A DNA stretch of 64,000 nt from Nocardia camponoti. GTDB taxonomy: Bacteria > Actinomycetota > Actinomycetes > Mycobacteriales > Mycobacteriaceae. The position numbers and the translations under genes were made by a program. The stretch lies in assembly GCF_014646135.1 (NCBI RefSeq), contig NZ_BMMW01000007.1:26688-90687 (forward strand). Reading direction: 5' to 3'. Positions 19,201 through 24,346 of the stretch are shown piece by piece. Position 1 is the first letter of the stretch, and each line of letters opens with the position of its first letter. The notes beneath the pieces are model-generated. The model made no database searches, was not told the DNA's origin, and saw only the letters and a program-made list of their open reading frames with translations.

Positions 19201-20713
19201 GGTCGATGCGGGACCGAATTCCGTCGTGGGTGCCGAGTGCGTAGGGGTCGGTGAGGGTGGCCCGATCGACGAGCTGCCGAGCACTAGCGAAGCGGCCCGC
19301 ACGGAACTCCGTAGCGGCCTCGCTGATCAGTGGTGCCGCGATCTCGGTTCGTTCGGTCTGGCGAGCCTGCACTGAAGCCGGAGTCTCGTCATAGAGGTGC
19401 GGGTTGGCGCGTAGGTAGCACTCCACCAGCAGCCACGTCGGCCCGAATCGATCACCGCCGCTTAGCGATTTCAGCGGACCCTCGGTGAGATAGCGGGGTG
19501 CGGTGCCCGGATTGAAGATCTCCTGCGGGCGGTCGTATCCGCCGTAGGTGTATGCCTGGTCTTGGATCGTGCACCGCAGCAACGCCAGCTCGACCGGGGT
19601 GAACATCGCGTCGGCCTGCGCCAGCCGCGTCGCCTCCCCCGCGCTGGTCGCGGTGCCGAGGTGGCGGGTTCGGTTCCACTGATCGTCATAGCGTGGAGCG
19701 AGAGCGGGATCGGAGATTGGGCGCAGCCCGTCGCCGGTGTCGAGGTAGGACGCCTCTCCGCCGTCGTAGATGCCGCGGTGGCGCGACACGGCCGCGATGA
19801 CCTCGTTTTCATGGGACCGCTGTTGCCCGAGCTCGACCTCCCGCCCGGCCAACAACAGCCAGCCTTCTTCTACCTGGGATGGCCTGACGACAGTCCGGTA
19901 GTCGCTGTCCAGATCGGCCGCGCACGCGCGCGCCGAAGCCTCGTCATCGAAGTACGCCCAATGCGTGTACGGGAAAGATCCTTCGGGGATTTCGCGGGGA
20001 ACAACCTCCCACACCTGCAAGCCGTCGACCAGGTACTTGCGGTCTCCCGCCTCGACGAGCTCGAAAGCTACTGCTGCAGTGCCGCTCTGGCCGCGTCCTG
20101 CCGCAGCATGATCTCGGCCAATTGCGCCCGCTTCTGCGAGGTCGTCAGGTCGTCGTGATCGCCCAGCATCCAGGTCACTTCCTCGACCAGATGCGGCCAC
20201 CGGCGATCCCACTCGATCGCCTCCGGGCTGCCCGGCTCCATCTCCAGCCGCCGCTCCACCGCCGCTTCTTCCTGCTGCATCGTCAGCAGATCGCGTTCCC
20301 GGCTGCTCGGCTCCGGGTCCTCGTCGGCCTCCGGCTCCGGTGGAGTCGAGAACAGCAGCTCGTCCAGCGCCGTCTCCTCGGCCTGCAGCCGCATCGTGTT
20401 CAGCGTCCCGACCCGGGCCAGGTAGTCGTCGGGCAGGGTCGGCTGATTCGCCGACAATTTGGCCGCGATCTGATCCACTCGCTCGCTGATCTGCCCGGCC
20501 AGGTCCCGGAAGTGGGCCTCCGGATCGCTCAGTTGCGCTGTCGCCTGCGGCAGGTAGGTCCGCCAGTAGCTGCGGACTTTCTCCACGTAGATGGTCATCT
20601 CGTTCATTGTCCTTTCTGACTTCCACGGTGGATGGGGTCGGCGTCGGGTCGCCCCATAGATCCTCCAGGCTGAGCTGGTCGTCGCTGTGCTTGTGCCGCG
20701 TGCGTCGCGCCAT
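13250..20713 (-). CDS. giant N6-methylase/SNF2-type helicase 'polyvalent' protein
   Basis: A 2487-codon frame, larger than any neighbour. A Rossmann methyltransferase lies near residues 890-1090, with motif I VLEPGCGAGAF at about 912 and the NPPY-like NVPFG at about 976. A superfamily 2 helicase follows: P-loop VGAGKTLEMAMG at about 1606, DELHDYKN at about 1766, TGATATPI, and QRDGRGVRQGN at about 2136. A coiled region closes the protein. Such methylase-helicase fusions are known in conjugative elements as polyvalent proteins thought to protect or remodel incoming DNA. Residues of about 36-215 look like an out-of-frame shadow because the 20068-20607 gene is coded there in another frame. No ATG/GTG start is visible between that gene and the first credible domain (FELVEAGDRKYLVDGLQVW), so the real N-terminus or mode of expression is uncertain. 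Confidence 0.8.
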   Translation of the reverse strand: MARRTRHKHSDDQLSLEDLWGDPTPTPSTVEVRKDNERDDHLRGESPQLLADLPAAGDSATERSGGPLPGPGRADQRASGSDRGQIVGESADPARRLPGPGRDAEHDAAAGRGDGAGRAAVLDSTGAGGRRGPGAEQPGTRSADDAAGRSGGGAAAGDGAGQPGGDRVGSPVAASGRGSDLDAGRSRRPDDLAEAGAIGRDHAAAGRGQSGTAAVAFELVEAGDRKYLVDGLQVWEVVPREIPEGSFPYTHWAYFDDEASARACAADLDSDYRTVVRPSQVEEGWLLLAGREVELGQQRSHENEVIAAVSRHRGIYDGGEASYLDTGDGLRPISDPALAPRYDDQWNRTRHLGTATSAGEATRLAQADAMFTPVELALLRCTIQDQAYTYGGYDRPQEIFNPGTAPRYLTEGPLKSLSGGDRFGPTWLLVECYLRANPHLYDETPASVQARQTERTEIAAPLISEAATEFRAGRFASARQLVDRATLTDPYALGTHDGIRSRIDRLAGIVEDLGLTPPLERFDGLLGGAKAAVSVGDHQFVIEPRGADRWVVHPRSGADADTRVADAVSTTEVMPRVRAYLAALPAAQNPAPPTQALDAGAPTDGEHQPQEAAANTVTASAVPEPIAIEHTTEGTIVRNTDKDNLALRQALRDGKFNWSRSQKFWYQRRATDFAIRNRRVETLRSDLTRLGLPFTEDSGASLVPDPTQVVDPVLVGEPTEDLRRLPGAGGDAEHDVSPTRAAAQPPVTDPGQDAAPDAAPESQPTRQSQQQPPATEQNPSGSRPDELDHQLAPDSPALRPAPPVAIPQSPKARVAANLAAIELVQRLTAEQRAATEPEREVLSRWTSWGAASQIFDPSRDEFAAEAERLRELLADDRAWKAANRTVLNAHYTDARIVSAMWQHLGALGFTGGRVLEPGCGAGAFIGQAPAGTDLVGVELDPTTARIAELLHPAATIRAESFADTRLREGSVDAVIGNVPFGQAKLHDPVHNLGNHAMHNHFILKSLALVKPGGVVTVITSSWTMDALNPAARREIAEHADFLGAVRLPNGAHRRVAGTDVLTDILVLRRRDGEPHHAGEFERSRPTVLLNTDADEVSVNLNEYFTANPDMVLGELRAGTSQYGSETVEVRATGDLDEQLRAALSRISERAHAAGTTHRPRELEAGERRAAAAAPARGEEFPGHIVPTAIGFQQLNTYGVYEDIAVPRTQASELSALLDLRDTAVSLLSAEAASAEDTDEIASLRTQLNLRYDRYVDRFGAINRCSWHPTGRTNADGEPVLSMRRPPVMRVFREDPHSPVVLALESYDDTTDTASKMAIMRQRVVAPRTARLGADTAEDAVAICLDTHGRIELDTIAELLGVEPDQARVQIRGLAFPDPDQGGRLVPAAEYLSGDVRAKLDSARTAAAENPDIYADNVAPLIEVIPPDLGPAEIDARLGAAWIDAGDVETFLQEVLNDTSITVEHPPTGEWKITGGNRGMLSVEEYGTRRVPAPKIAQALLRQSQIRVYDVDESGEARIFNATETEAAIEKGEILNERFSEWVWENPARATRLSEVYNRRFNNLVLRTYDGSELSLPGLSKTIEPRPHQRAAVARMIAEPNVGLFHAVGAGKTLEMAMGVMELKRLGLVNKPAIVVPNHMLDQFASEFLQAYPQARVLAAGTEDLAGEKRRAFVARAATGDWDAVIMTRGSFQRLEVSNETAHWYFDREIEPRRQHLQQLKANGAKNHTVKRIEDAILKVEEKLKAKLNSQMDPGITFEMTGMDYLVVDELHDYKNLATDSNIESAAIEGSQRAQKLHMVVEYLRDKHNGRALTGATATPIANSITEAYVMQRYLRPDLLEKAGINHFDDWAATFGKTKTQLEMSVDGNSWAMKTRFAGFRNIQELQRMFHVAADVKLPEDLNLPVPLLARRPGDGERAPEIISVPATAAQLDYVQSLGHRAQLVKSRAVDPSQDNMLSISSDGRAAALDLRLLTARNIARDDELFDHGGADAIDDPEEYGLKINAAADWLYQKWEQSKDTVYLDRSGEPHPRRGGLVTGFCDLGTPSENWNAYDAIKQRLVAHHDVDPELIAYIHDAKNDRAKARLFAQAKDGTIQFLLGSTSKMGVGTNVQFRMVAMLHVDCPWRPADIEQRDGRGVRQGNQNAEIAIGRVVTEGTFDARMWATQARKATFINQFMKGNLDVREVDDIGDAALSANEALAIASGNPLVLEKAELDVEVTKLDRLRRAHQRSQSMLQIRIRDAEHAIPRLEEEITDFTAAIARRQPTRGDAFTATISGRWFDNRVEAGDVLAARLRKLLEDPRSVWKPFEDNGIGTLGGFTLNACNVPTGRDAKVAVKFAELGDNHHVSLDRATLEKGGMAVIVRLENGLEGLDKRLEVATNQLATEKDELARATARLGKPFEHTERLDSLKERQKEINAELLGSNADDPDGTAGDGGAAAEEMSVSDMAMHDAAAMVGMMGGAAVVNGPVGPMVITRDAGRGPRQR
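20068..20607 (-). CDS. acidic helical protein nested in the 5' part of the giant gene
   Basis: A 179-aa protein with natural composition (MNEMTIYVEKVRSYWRTYLP start, several Trp and Tyr, amphipathic helices, many Glu/Asp). The larger frame over the same bases is low-complexity Gly/Ala/Arg/Asp. The ATG at 20607 is preceded by AGAAAGGACA, a good ribosome site. Its stop falls just before the first believable residues of the helicase protein, so the two products would normally be neighbours in one operon. Either they are separate, coupled proteins, or a frameshift joins them. No family is known to me. Confidence 0.7.
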   Translation of the reverse strand: MNEMTIYVEKVRSYWRTYLPQATAQLSDPEAHFRDLAGQISERVDQIAAKLSANQPTLPDDYLARVGTLNTMRLQAEETALDELLFSTPPEPEADEDPEPSSRERDLLTMQQEEAAVERRLEMEPGSPEAIEWDRRWPHLVEEVTWMLGDHDDLTTSQKRAQLAEIMLRQDAARAALQQ

Positions 20714-20763
20714 GGCTCCCCCTATCGGGTGTCACGGGGCGACGACTGATTTCTATCACCCCT

Positions 20764-20781
20764 AATGTATCTAATGTATCT
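20764..20781. promoter_or_regulatory. tandem copies of the dispersed AATGTATCT (AGATACATT) motif
   Basis: AATGTATCT occurs twice in direct repeat (20764-20772, 20773-20781). Read on the minus strand this is AGATACATT twice, followed by AGGGGTGATAGAA. The site lies about 50 bases upstream of the giant gene's ATG (20713) and 72 bases upstream of the divergent gene at 20853. It belongs to the family of sites at 21993, 22555, 23980, 24289, 24306, 32530 and 43502. Confidence 0.65.
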
Positions 20782-20852
20782 ACACTGGAGGTTTGCTGCG
20801 ATCACGAGATGGCGACACAGCGCGCCATCAGCCCTGGTGAAGGAGGCCTCGC

Positions 20853-21224
20853 ATGTTTGCCAGAAGCGACATCCGGCCGGTCAGACAACGAAAATCGGCC
20901 CGCCCCCCGGCTTACACGGCCACCGGGCCAACCTCATTCGTTGATGCGTCATACGGTTCTTCCTCGGGTCGCACAGACCGCATTGGCTCGCGGAGACGAG
21001 GTGACGACATAGGCGAAGCAGAGGTCAGTCAGATCGCCGAGGGAACCCTCGCAGTGTCCGGACCGTCCAACATGGGTATGGGAATGGACTCGGTCGACCG
21101 CCAGGCGCTACTCGACGCCGGTCTGGATCCGGATGATCCGCAAGTGTGGGCCGTCCAGCAGCGGATCAGCGATCTACTCGTCTGCTACGGCATGATGCGT
21201 GCCACGCGCGCGGTGGGAAAGTAG
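20853..21224 (+). CDS. hypothetical protein, divergent from giant gene
   Basis: A 123-aa protein starting at ATG 20853, 7 bases after an excellent GAAGGAGG site. The first 60 residues are basic and disordered-looking. The C-terminal third looks folded (MDSVDRQALLDAGLDPDDPQVW, VQQRISDLLVCYGMMR). No family recognised. It shares the 20764-20781 tandem motif with the giant gene on the other strand. Confidence 0.55.
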   Translation: MFARSDIRPVRQRKSARPPAYTATGPTSFVDASYGSSSGRTDRIGSRRRGDDIGEAEVSQIAEGTLAVSGPSNMGMGMDSVDRQALLDAGLDPDDPQVWAVQQRISDLLVCYGMMRATRAVGK

Positions 21225-21275
21225 GCGAATCGCAGACAGGTCGGCCCCAGCACGACGAGCACTTCGGGCACGGTT

Positions 21276-21503
21276 TCAGGGCCGTCGATGCTCCCGCTTC
21301 GCCGTGTCGCGCGCGCCTTCCGCAGCGTCGAAGTCGCCGCGCTGCCCACGTTCGAGCAGCCGGGTGGCCGCCGCGACCCGCCGCGCGCGCTGCACGTACT
21401 CCCGCAGCGCGGTGTTGACGGCCTCGTCCTTTGTTGCGGCACCCATCAAGCGCATCGCCTCATCGAGCACGTCGTCGTCGAGATCGATGCGGGTGATGGC
21501 CAT
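21276..21503 (-). CDS. VapB-type antitoxin without a visible toxin
   Basis: A 75-aa protein with the ribbon-helix-helix start of VapB antitoxins: MAITRIDLDDDVLDEAMRLM, then KDEAVNTALREYVQRARR. A charged C-terminal tail would wrap a VapC toxin. The region downstream on the minus strand is taken by the end of the gene at 20853-21224 in the opposite orientation, so no VapC gene follows. It may be an orphan remnant of a toxin-antitoxin pair or an independent RHH regulator. Confidence 0.72.
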   Translation of the reverse strand: MAITRIDLDDDVLDEAMRLMGAATKDEAVNTALREYVQRARRVAAATRLLERGQRGDFDAAEGARDTAKREHRRP

Positions 21504-21680
21504 ACGCCCACTATCCCTCCATCGCCACCAAATCGGGCAGCGGATCGGGCGCCCTGCTTACGATCTGGACCGATGTCACCACCATCGTCGCCGGGCCTGC
21601 TAGCACTGACCCCATCGGGCCAACGATCCCGATCATGTTGTTCGGCAACACATGTCGGACGGGACCGGCACACTGCTCCC

Positions 21681-21938
21681 ATGCCGCAATACCGCCCGAG
21701 AGAACTCACCCCACAGGAAGCTCGTGAGCGTGGGATCGAACCCCGATTCACGATCACGATGGTCGATCCCGAGGACCTCAATCCAATCATCGAACTGATG
21801 GAACTCGCGGGCATCGAGCAAGGGGGTACATACACCGCGGCCGGACCGTTCACGTTCGACCAGGTGTGGGCGTTGATGGCGCTGTCTCGGAGGGAGGATG
21901 TCCGGGTCGACGTATGGCCACGAGGCTGGATTCCCTAG
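21681..21938 (+). CDS. small hypothetical protein
   Basis: An 85-aa protein from ATG 21681 with a mixed alpha/beta pattern (RFTITMVDPEDLNPIIELMELAG, FTFDQVWALMALSRREDVRVDVW). The composition is natural and the third codon positions are GC-rich, but I recognise no family. It lies between the VapB-like gene and the double RHH gene. Confidence 0.5.
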   Translation: MPQYRPRELTPQEARERGIEPRFTITMVDPEDLNPIIELMELAGIEQGGTYTAAGPFTFDQVWALMALSRREDVRVDVWPRGWIP

Positions 21939-21992
21939 CCCGAACATCGCGATGCGGCACCATCTGGCGCGGAGGACGCCACGGATGGATGC

Positions 21993-22002
21993 TTTAGATA
22001 CA
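21993..22002 (+). promoter_or_regulatory. dispersed motif TTTAGATACA upstream of double RHH gene
   Basis: TTTAGATACA at 21993-22002, 24 bases before the GTG start at 22027, the same spacing range as at the other sites. Its presence argues against the earlier in-frame ATG at 21985 and suggests that the RHH gene belongs to the motif's regulon and may regulate itself. Confidence 0.55.
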
Positions 22003-22026
22003 GTTGACGGTGAAGGGGGCGATCGA

Positions 22027-22506
22027 GTGGCAACAGCCGCGACCGGGGCGTCGCAGATGGAGAGGATCACGGTGACCGACAGCGAGGAACGCCGCAGAAG
22101 TCCCGAACGATCGAGCTTCTCGGCCACCGACGAGGTGTGGAACGCCGCCAAGACCGAATGGATGCGCCGCCGCCGCGACTACCCGGCGTGGGCGGAATGG
22201 CTCGAAGCAGCCCTTGACGAGAAGAGCGCACGAGTTCGCGCCGCGCTCGGTGTCGACGAGCTCGAACCCGCTCCCGACCGGCTGCCGCCAGGCCGTCGAA
22301 CCACCGAGAGCGGCACCGCTGGGCGCAAGCGCCGCAGCTTCACGTGTACTCCGCGCACCTGGGAACGGGCACGAGCAGCCTGGTGGGCACAGGCCGAGCT
22401 GTACCCGGCCCTGACGGACTGGATCGAGGAAGCGATCGAGGAGAAGACCGCGGGCGCCACCTATCCGTCCGAGAGCGCGAAGTCGGTGGCCAGCTCGACG
22501 TCCTAG
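22027..22506 (+). CDS. protein with two ribbon-helix-helix-like repeats; candidate plasmid regulator or centromere-binding protein
   Basis: A 159-aa protein made of two related units. The first is RSSFSATDEVWNAAK, then YPAWAEWLEAALDEKSAR. The second is RRSFTCTPRTWERAR, then YPALTDWIEEAIEEKTAG. Each has a short strand followed by two helices, as in ribbon-helix-helix proteins, so one chain could form the intramolecular equivalent of an RHH dimer. Small ParB-like partition proteins of actinobacterial plasmids show similar patterns, but I see no ParA gene nearby. GTG 22027 follows GAAGGGGGC. It is the best candidate to bind the TTTAGATACATT sites; this is inference. Confidence 0.62.
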   Translation: MATAATGASQMERITVTDSEERRRSPERSSFSATDEVWNAAKTEWMRRRRDYPAWAEWLEAALDEKSARVRAALGVDELEPAPDRLPPGRRTTESGTAGRKRRSFTCTPRTWERARAAWWAQAELYPALTDWIEEAIEEKTAGATYPSESAKSVASSTS

Positions 22507-22511
22507 GAGTC

Positions 22512-22541
22512 GAGCTACAACAGGATTCCCTGTCGTAGCTC
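22512..22541. terminator. hairpin after double RHH gene
   Basis: GAGCTACAACAGG (22512-22524) pairs with CCTGTCGTAGCTC (22529-22541) with one mismatch around loop ATTC. It starts 6 bases after the stop codon. Confidence 0.7.
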
Positions 22542-22554
22542 AACCCGAAGTCTA

Positions 22555-22566
22555 TTTAGATACACT
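22555..22566 (+). promoter_or_regulatory. dispersed motif TTTAGATACACT
   Basis: TTTAGATACACT at 22555-22566, followed by AGATTCACTAGAACC and then an AAGGAG site and ATG at 22598. The downstream extension resembles that at 24306 and 43502. Confidence 0.65.
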
Positions 22567-22597
22567 AGATTCACTAGAACCCGACAAGGAGCAGACC

Positions 22598-23566
22598 ATG
22601 GCCGACAGCTCGCTCGACGCGGTGATCGCCGAGATCATCGCGCAATGGCGTACCGACAACCCGACCGCACGCCAGATCCCGCGTGCGGTCCGCAAGGAAC
22701 TCTCCCGCGCCGTGCGCGAGGACGCCCAGAACCAACGCATGGATACCGAGATCGCGCGCAGCCAGATCGGGTTGGAGATCCTGCATCACCAACGGGCGAT
22801 GGTCACCGGTTCGCGCCGTGCGCCGGGCCAGAGCGAAACCGATTGGGCGGCGGCCCAGCAACGTCTGGCTGCGCGCGGTGAAGCACTCGAACGCCGGATC
22901 CACTCCTTCCCAGGGCTCAACGTCGAGGATCGCGGCAGCGCCGTGGCCGCGCTGCGCCGCGCACACAACGCCGAGGCCTCGGCACCGCCACAGCAGGTGC
23001 AGTGGGCGCCGGCGGCGGGCAAGCCCTCTCTCTCGGCGCGGGTCGTCGCGCGACTGTCCGCGATCCGGCTGGGCATCGTCGTGGCGACTCACGGACTGCA
23101 GTCCCCGTTGTTCGTCGCGGCGCAGGCCGAGGCCGCCCGCCGCGCGGAAAGTCCACAACAGGCCACCGGTGACTGGCTCACCCCCGCCCAGGCAGCTGCG
23201 GTGCAGGAGCTGACCACCGTGGCCACGCGCTTCGAGCAGACCGCCGCCCTGGCGCGCGGCGGCGAGTCCGCCTACCTGAGCAAGGTCGTCGCCGACTTCG
23301 GCGCCGCACTCGATCATGCACGCCAGCTGGGCGTGCCCAGCGAACGCCTCGACAGCGAACTCGCTGCGGTTCACCGGCAGGCCGAGGCACCGTCGGCGGC
23401 GACCGCATTGTTCGGACGCTGGGGCTCGAAGACTCGTGCCGCGGCCGGGCCGATGACTCCTCCGACGACCTCCGCCGCACCCCAGCGCGCGCCAGCGGCA
23501 ACCGGGCCGGTCGCAGCGACTGCGGCAGTTGCCGGTCAGAGCCACGTTCCGGGGCGGGCACGATGA
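22598..23566 (+). CDS. helical hypothetical protein
   Basis: A 322-aa protein without recognisable family. It is Ala/Arg/Gln-rich and almost wholly helical (AVREDAQNQRMDTEIARSQI, AAQQRLAARGEALERRIHSF, AALARGGESAYLSKVVADFG), ending in a disordered Pro/Ala tail from about residue 275. No membrane segment. It is expressed from the motif-bearing promoter at 22555 and overlaps the next start by four bases. It may be a structural or scaffold-type protein of the element. Confidence 0.6.
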   Translation: MADSSLDAVIAEIIAQWRTDNPTARQIPRAVRKELSRAVREDAQNQRMDTEIARSQIGLEILHHQRAMVTGSRRAPGQSETDWAAAQQRLAARGEALERRIHSFPGLNVEDRGSAVAALRRAHNAEASAPPQQVQWAPAAGKPSLSARVVARLSAIRLGIVVATHGLQSPLFVAAQAEAARRAESPQQATGDWLTPAQAAAVQELTTVATRFEQTAALARGGESAYLSKVVADFGAALDHARQLGVPSERLDSELAAVHRQAEAPSAATALFGRWGSKTRAAAGPMTPPTTSAAPQRAPAATGPVAATAAVAGQSHVPGRAR

Positions 23567-23961
23567 ACTTGCCGCTCCCGAACATGATCCAGGTACGGCA
23601 TTGGGCGCGCATCACACGCTCGGAACTGCGCTCTCATCGCCGGGTCCGGCTGGCGCTGCTGCGTGTGGCGGCGGGGATGACCTGCGGCGAGGTACTGCAT
23701 GCGCTGGTGTCGGAGTACGACGTGGACACCATCCGCGTCGACGGTCGGTGGTTCCTGGTCGGCCCGGAGGAACCGAGCCGCGCACACCGCTGGAGCTGGT
23801 GGGTCTGCGGACCGGCCGTCGACGAGGAGGCGCACGCGATGTGCGACATGGCTTTCGAGTCCTGGATCGATGGATTCACCGGCCGCGACGTGCTCGCCTT
23901 CTGCCGGGGATGGAACTTCGCCACGACCGCCCTACACGCCGAGAGCATTGCCACCACGTGA
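23563..23961 (+). CDS. hypothetical protein
   Basis: A 132-aa protein whose ATG at 23563 overlaps the previous stop (ATGA). An N-terminal basic helical part with a possible DNA-binding helix-turn-helix (RVRLALLRVAAGMTCGEVLHAL) is followed by a tryptophan-rich segment (HRWSWWVCGPAV) and a helical end. I do not recognise it. It is probably co-expressed with the 22598 gene. Confidence 0.55.
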   Translation: MNLPLPNMIQVRHWARITRSELRSHRRVRLALLRVAAGMTCGEVLHALVSEYDVDTIRVDGRWFLVGPEEPSRAHRWSWWVCGPAVDEEAHAMCDMAFESWIDGFTGRDVLAFCRGWNFATTALHAESIATT

Positions 23962-23979
23962 GCGCCATGCCACACTGCC

Positions 23980-23991
23980 TTTAGATACATT
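23980..23991 (+). promoter_or_regulatory. dispersed motif TTTAGATACATT
   Basis: TTTAGATACATT at 23980-23991, 31 bases upstream of the ATG at 24023, which is preceded by GAAGGAGG. The exact 12-mer is also found at 24289 and 24306, and in reverse at 43502. Confidence 0.65.
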
Positions 23992-24022
23992 CGCACCACC
24001 AGCACGGAAGGAGGACGGACCG

Positions 24023-24235
24023 ATGTCGATGCTGTGGGTCTACCCCGCCGTCGCCGTGTTGGTGCTGACCATCGTGATGATCGTCAGGCTGGCCACCCGC
24101 GACTCGCGCGTTCCTCGACCTCGGGCCGGTCGGCGCAACACCGCACGGACCGCCGCCGCATTCACCGCGGGTGCCGTGGTTACCGGTGCCGCGATGACCC
24201 TGACCGGCTTCGCCAGCTCGGCCAAGCGGCGCTGA
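24023..24235 (+). CDS. small membrane protein
   Basis: A 70-aa protein with an N-terminal transmembrane helix (YPAVAVLVLTIVMIVRLA, residues 7-24), a basic loop of about 25 residues and a second hydrophobic stretch (AAFTAGAVVTGAAMTL). It has its own motif-bearing promoter and a perfect terminator hairpin 20 bases after the stop, so it is a single-gene transcription unit. Function unknown. Confidence 0.6.
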   Translation: MSMLWVYPAVAVLVLTIVMIVRLATRDSRVPRPRAGRRNTARTAAAFTAGAVVTGAAMTLTGFASSAKRR

Positions 24236-24255
24236 CCACTCCAAATTCCTCGACC

Positions 24256-24291
24256 AAATAGGTGGAGCGGGTTCTCCTGCTCCACCTATTT
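24256..24291. terminator. 13-bp perfect hairpin terminator
   Basis: AAATAGGTGGAGC at 24256-24268 and its perfect complement at 24279-24291 flank a 10-base loop. The second arm runs into the TTTAGATACATT motif at 24289, so terminator and next promoter are fused. Confidence 0.75.
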
Positions 24292-24317
24292 AGATACATT
24301 AGATATTTAGATACATT
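24289..24317 (+). promoter_or_regulatory. two TTTAGATACATT motifs 17 bp apart upstream of primase-redoxin gene
   Basis: The exact 12-mer occurs at 24289-24300 and again at 24306-24317. The second copy continues GGAATCTATAGAACC, nearly identical to the reverse-strand site at 43502-43513. It ends 29 bases before the ATG at 24347. This is the strongest example of the family. Confidence 0.7.
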
Positions 24318-24346
24318 GGAATCTATAGAACCAAGGAGGTGTGCCC

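Noticed and set aside
24289..24317. Iterons of a replication origin
   Set aside because: Only two copies lie together here and the motif is spread over several promoters, which fits transcription control better than an iteron origin.
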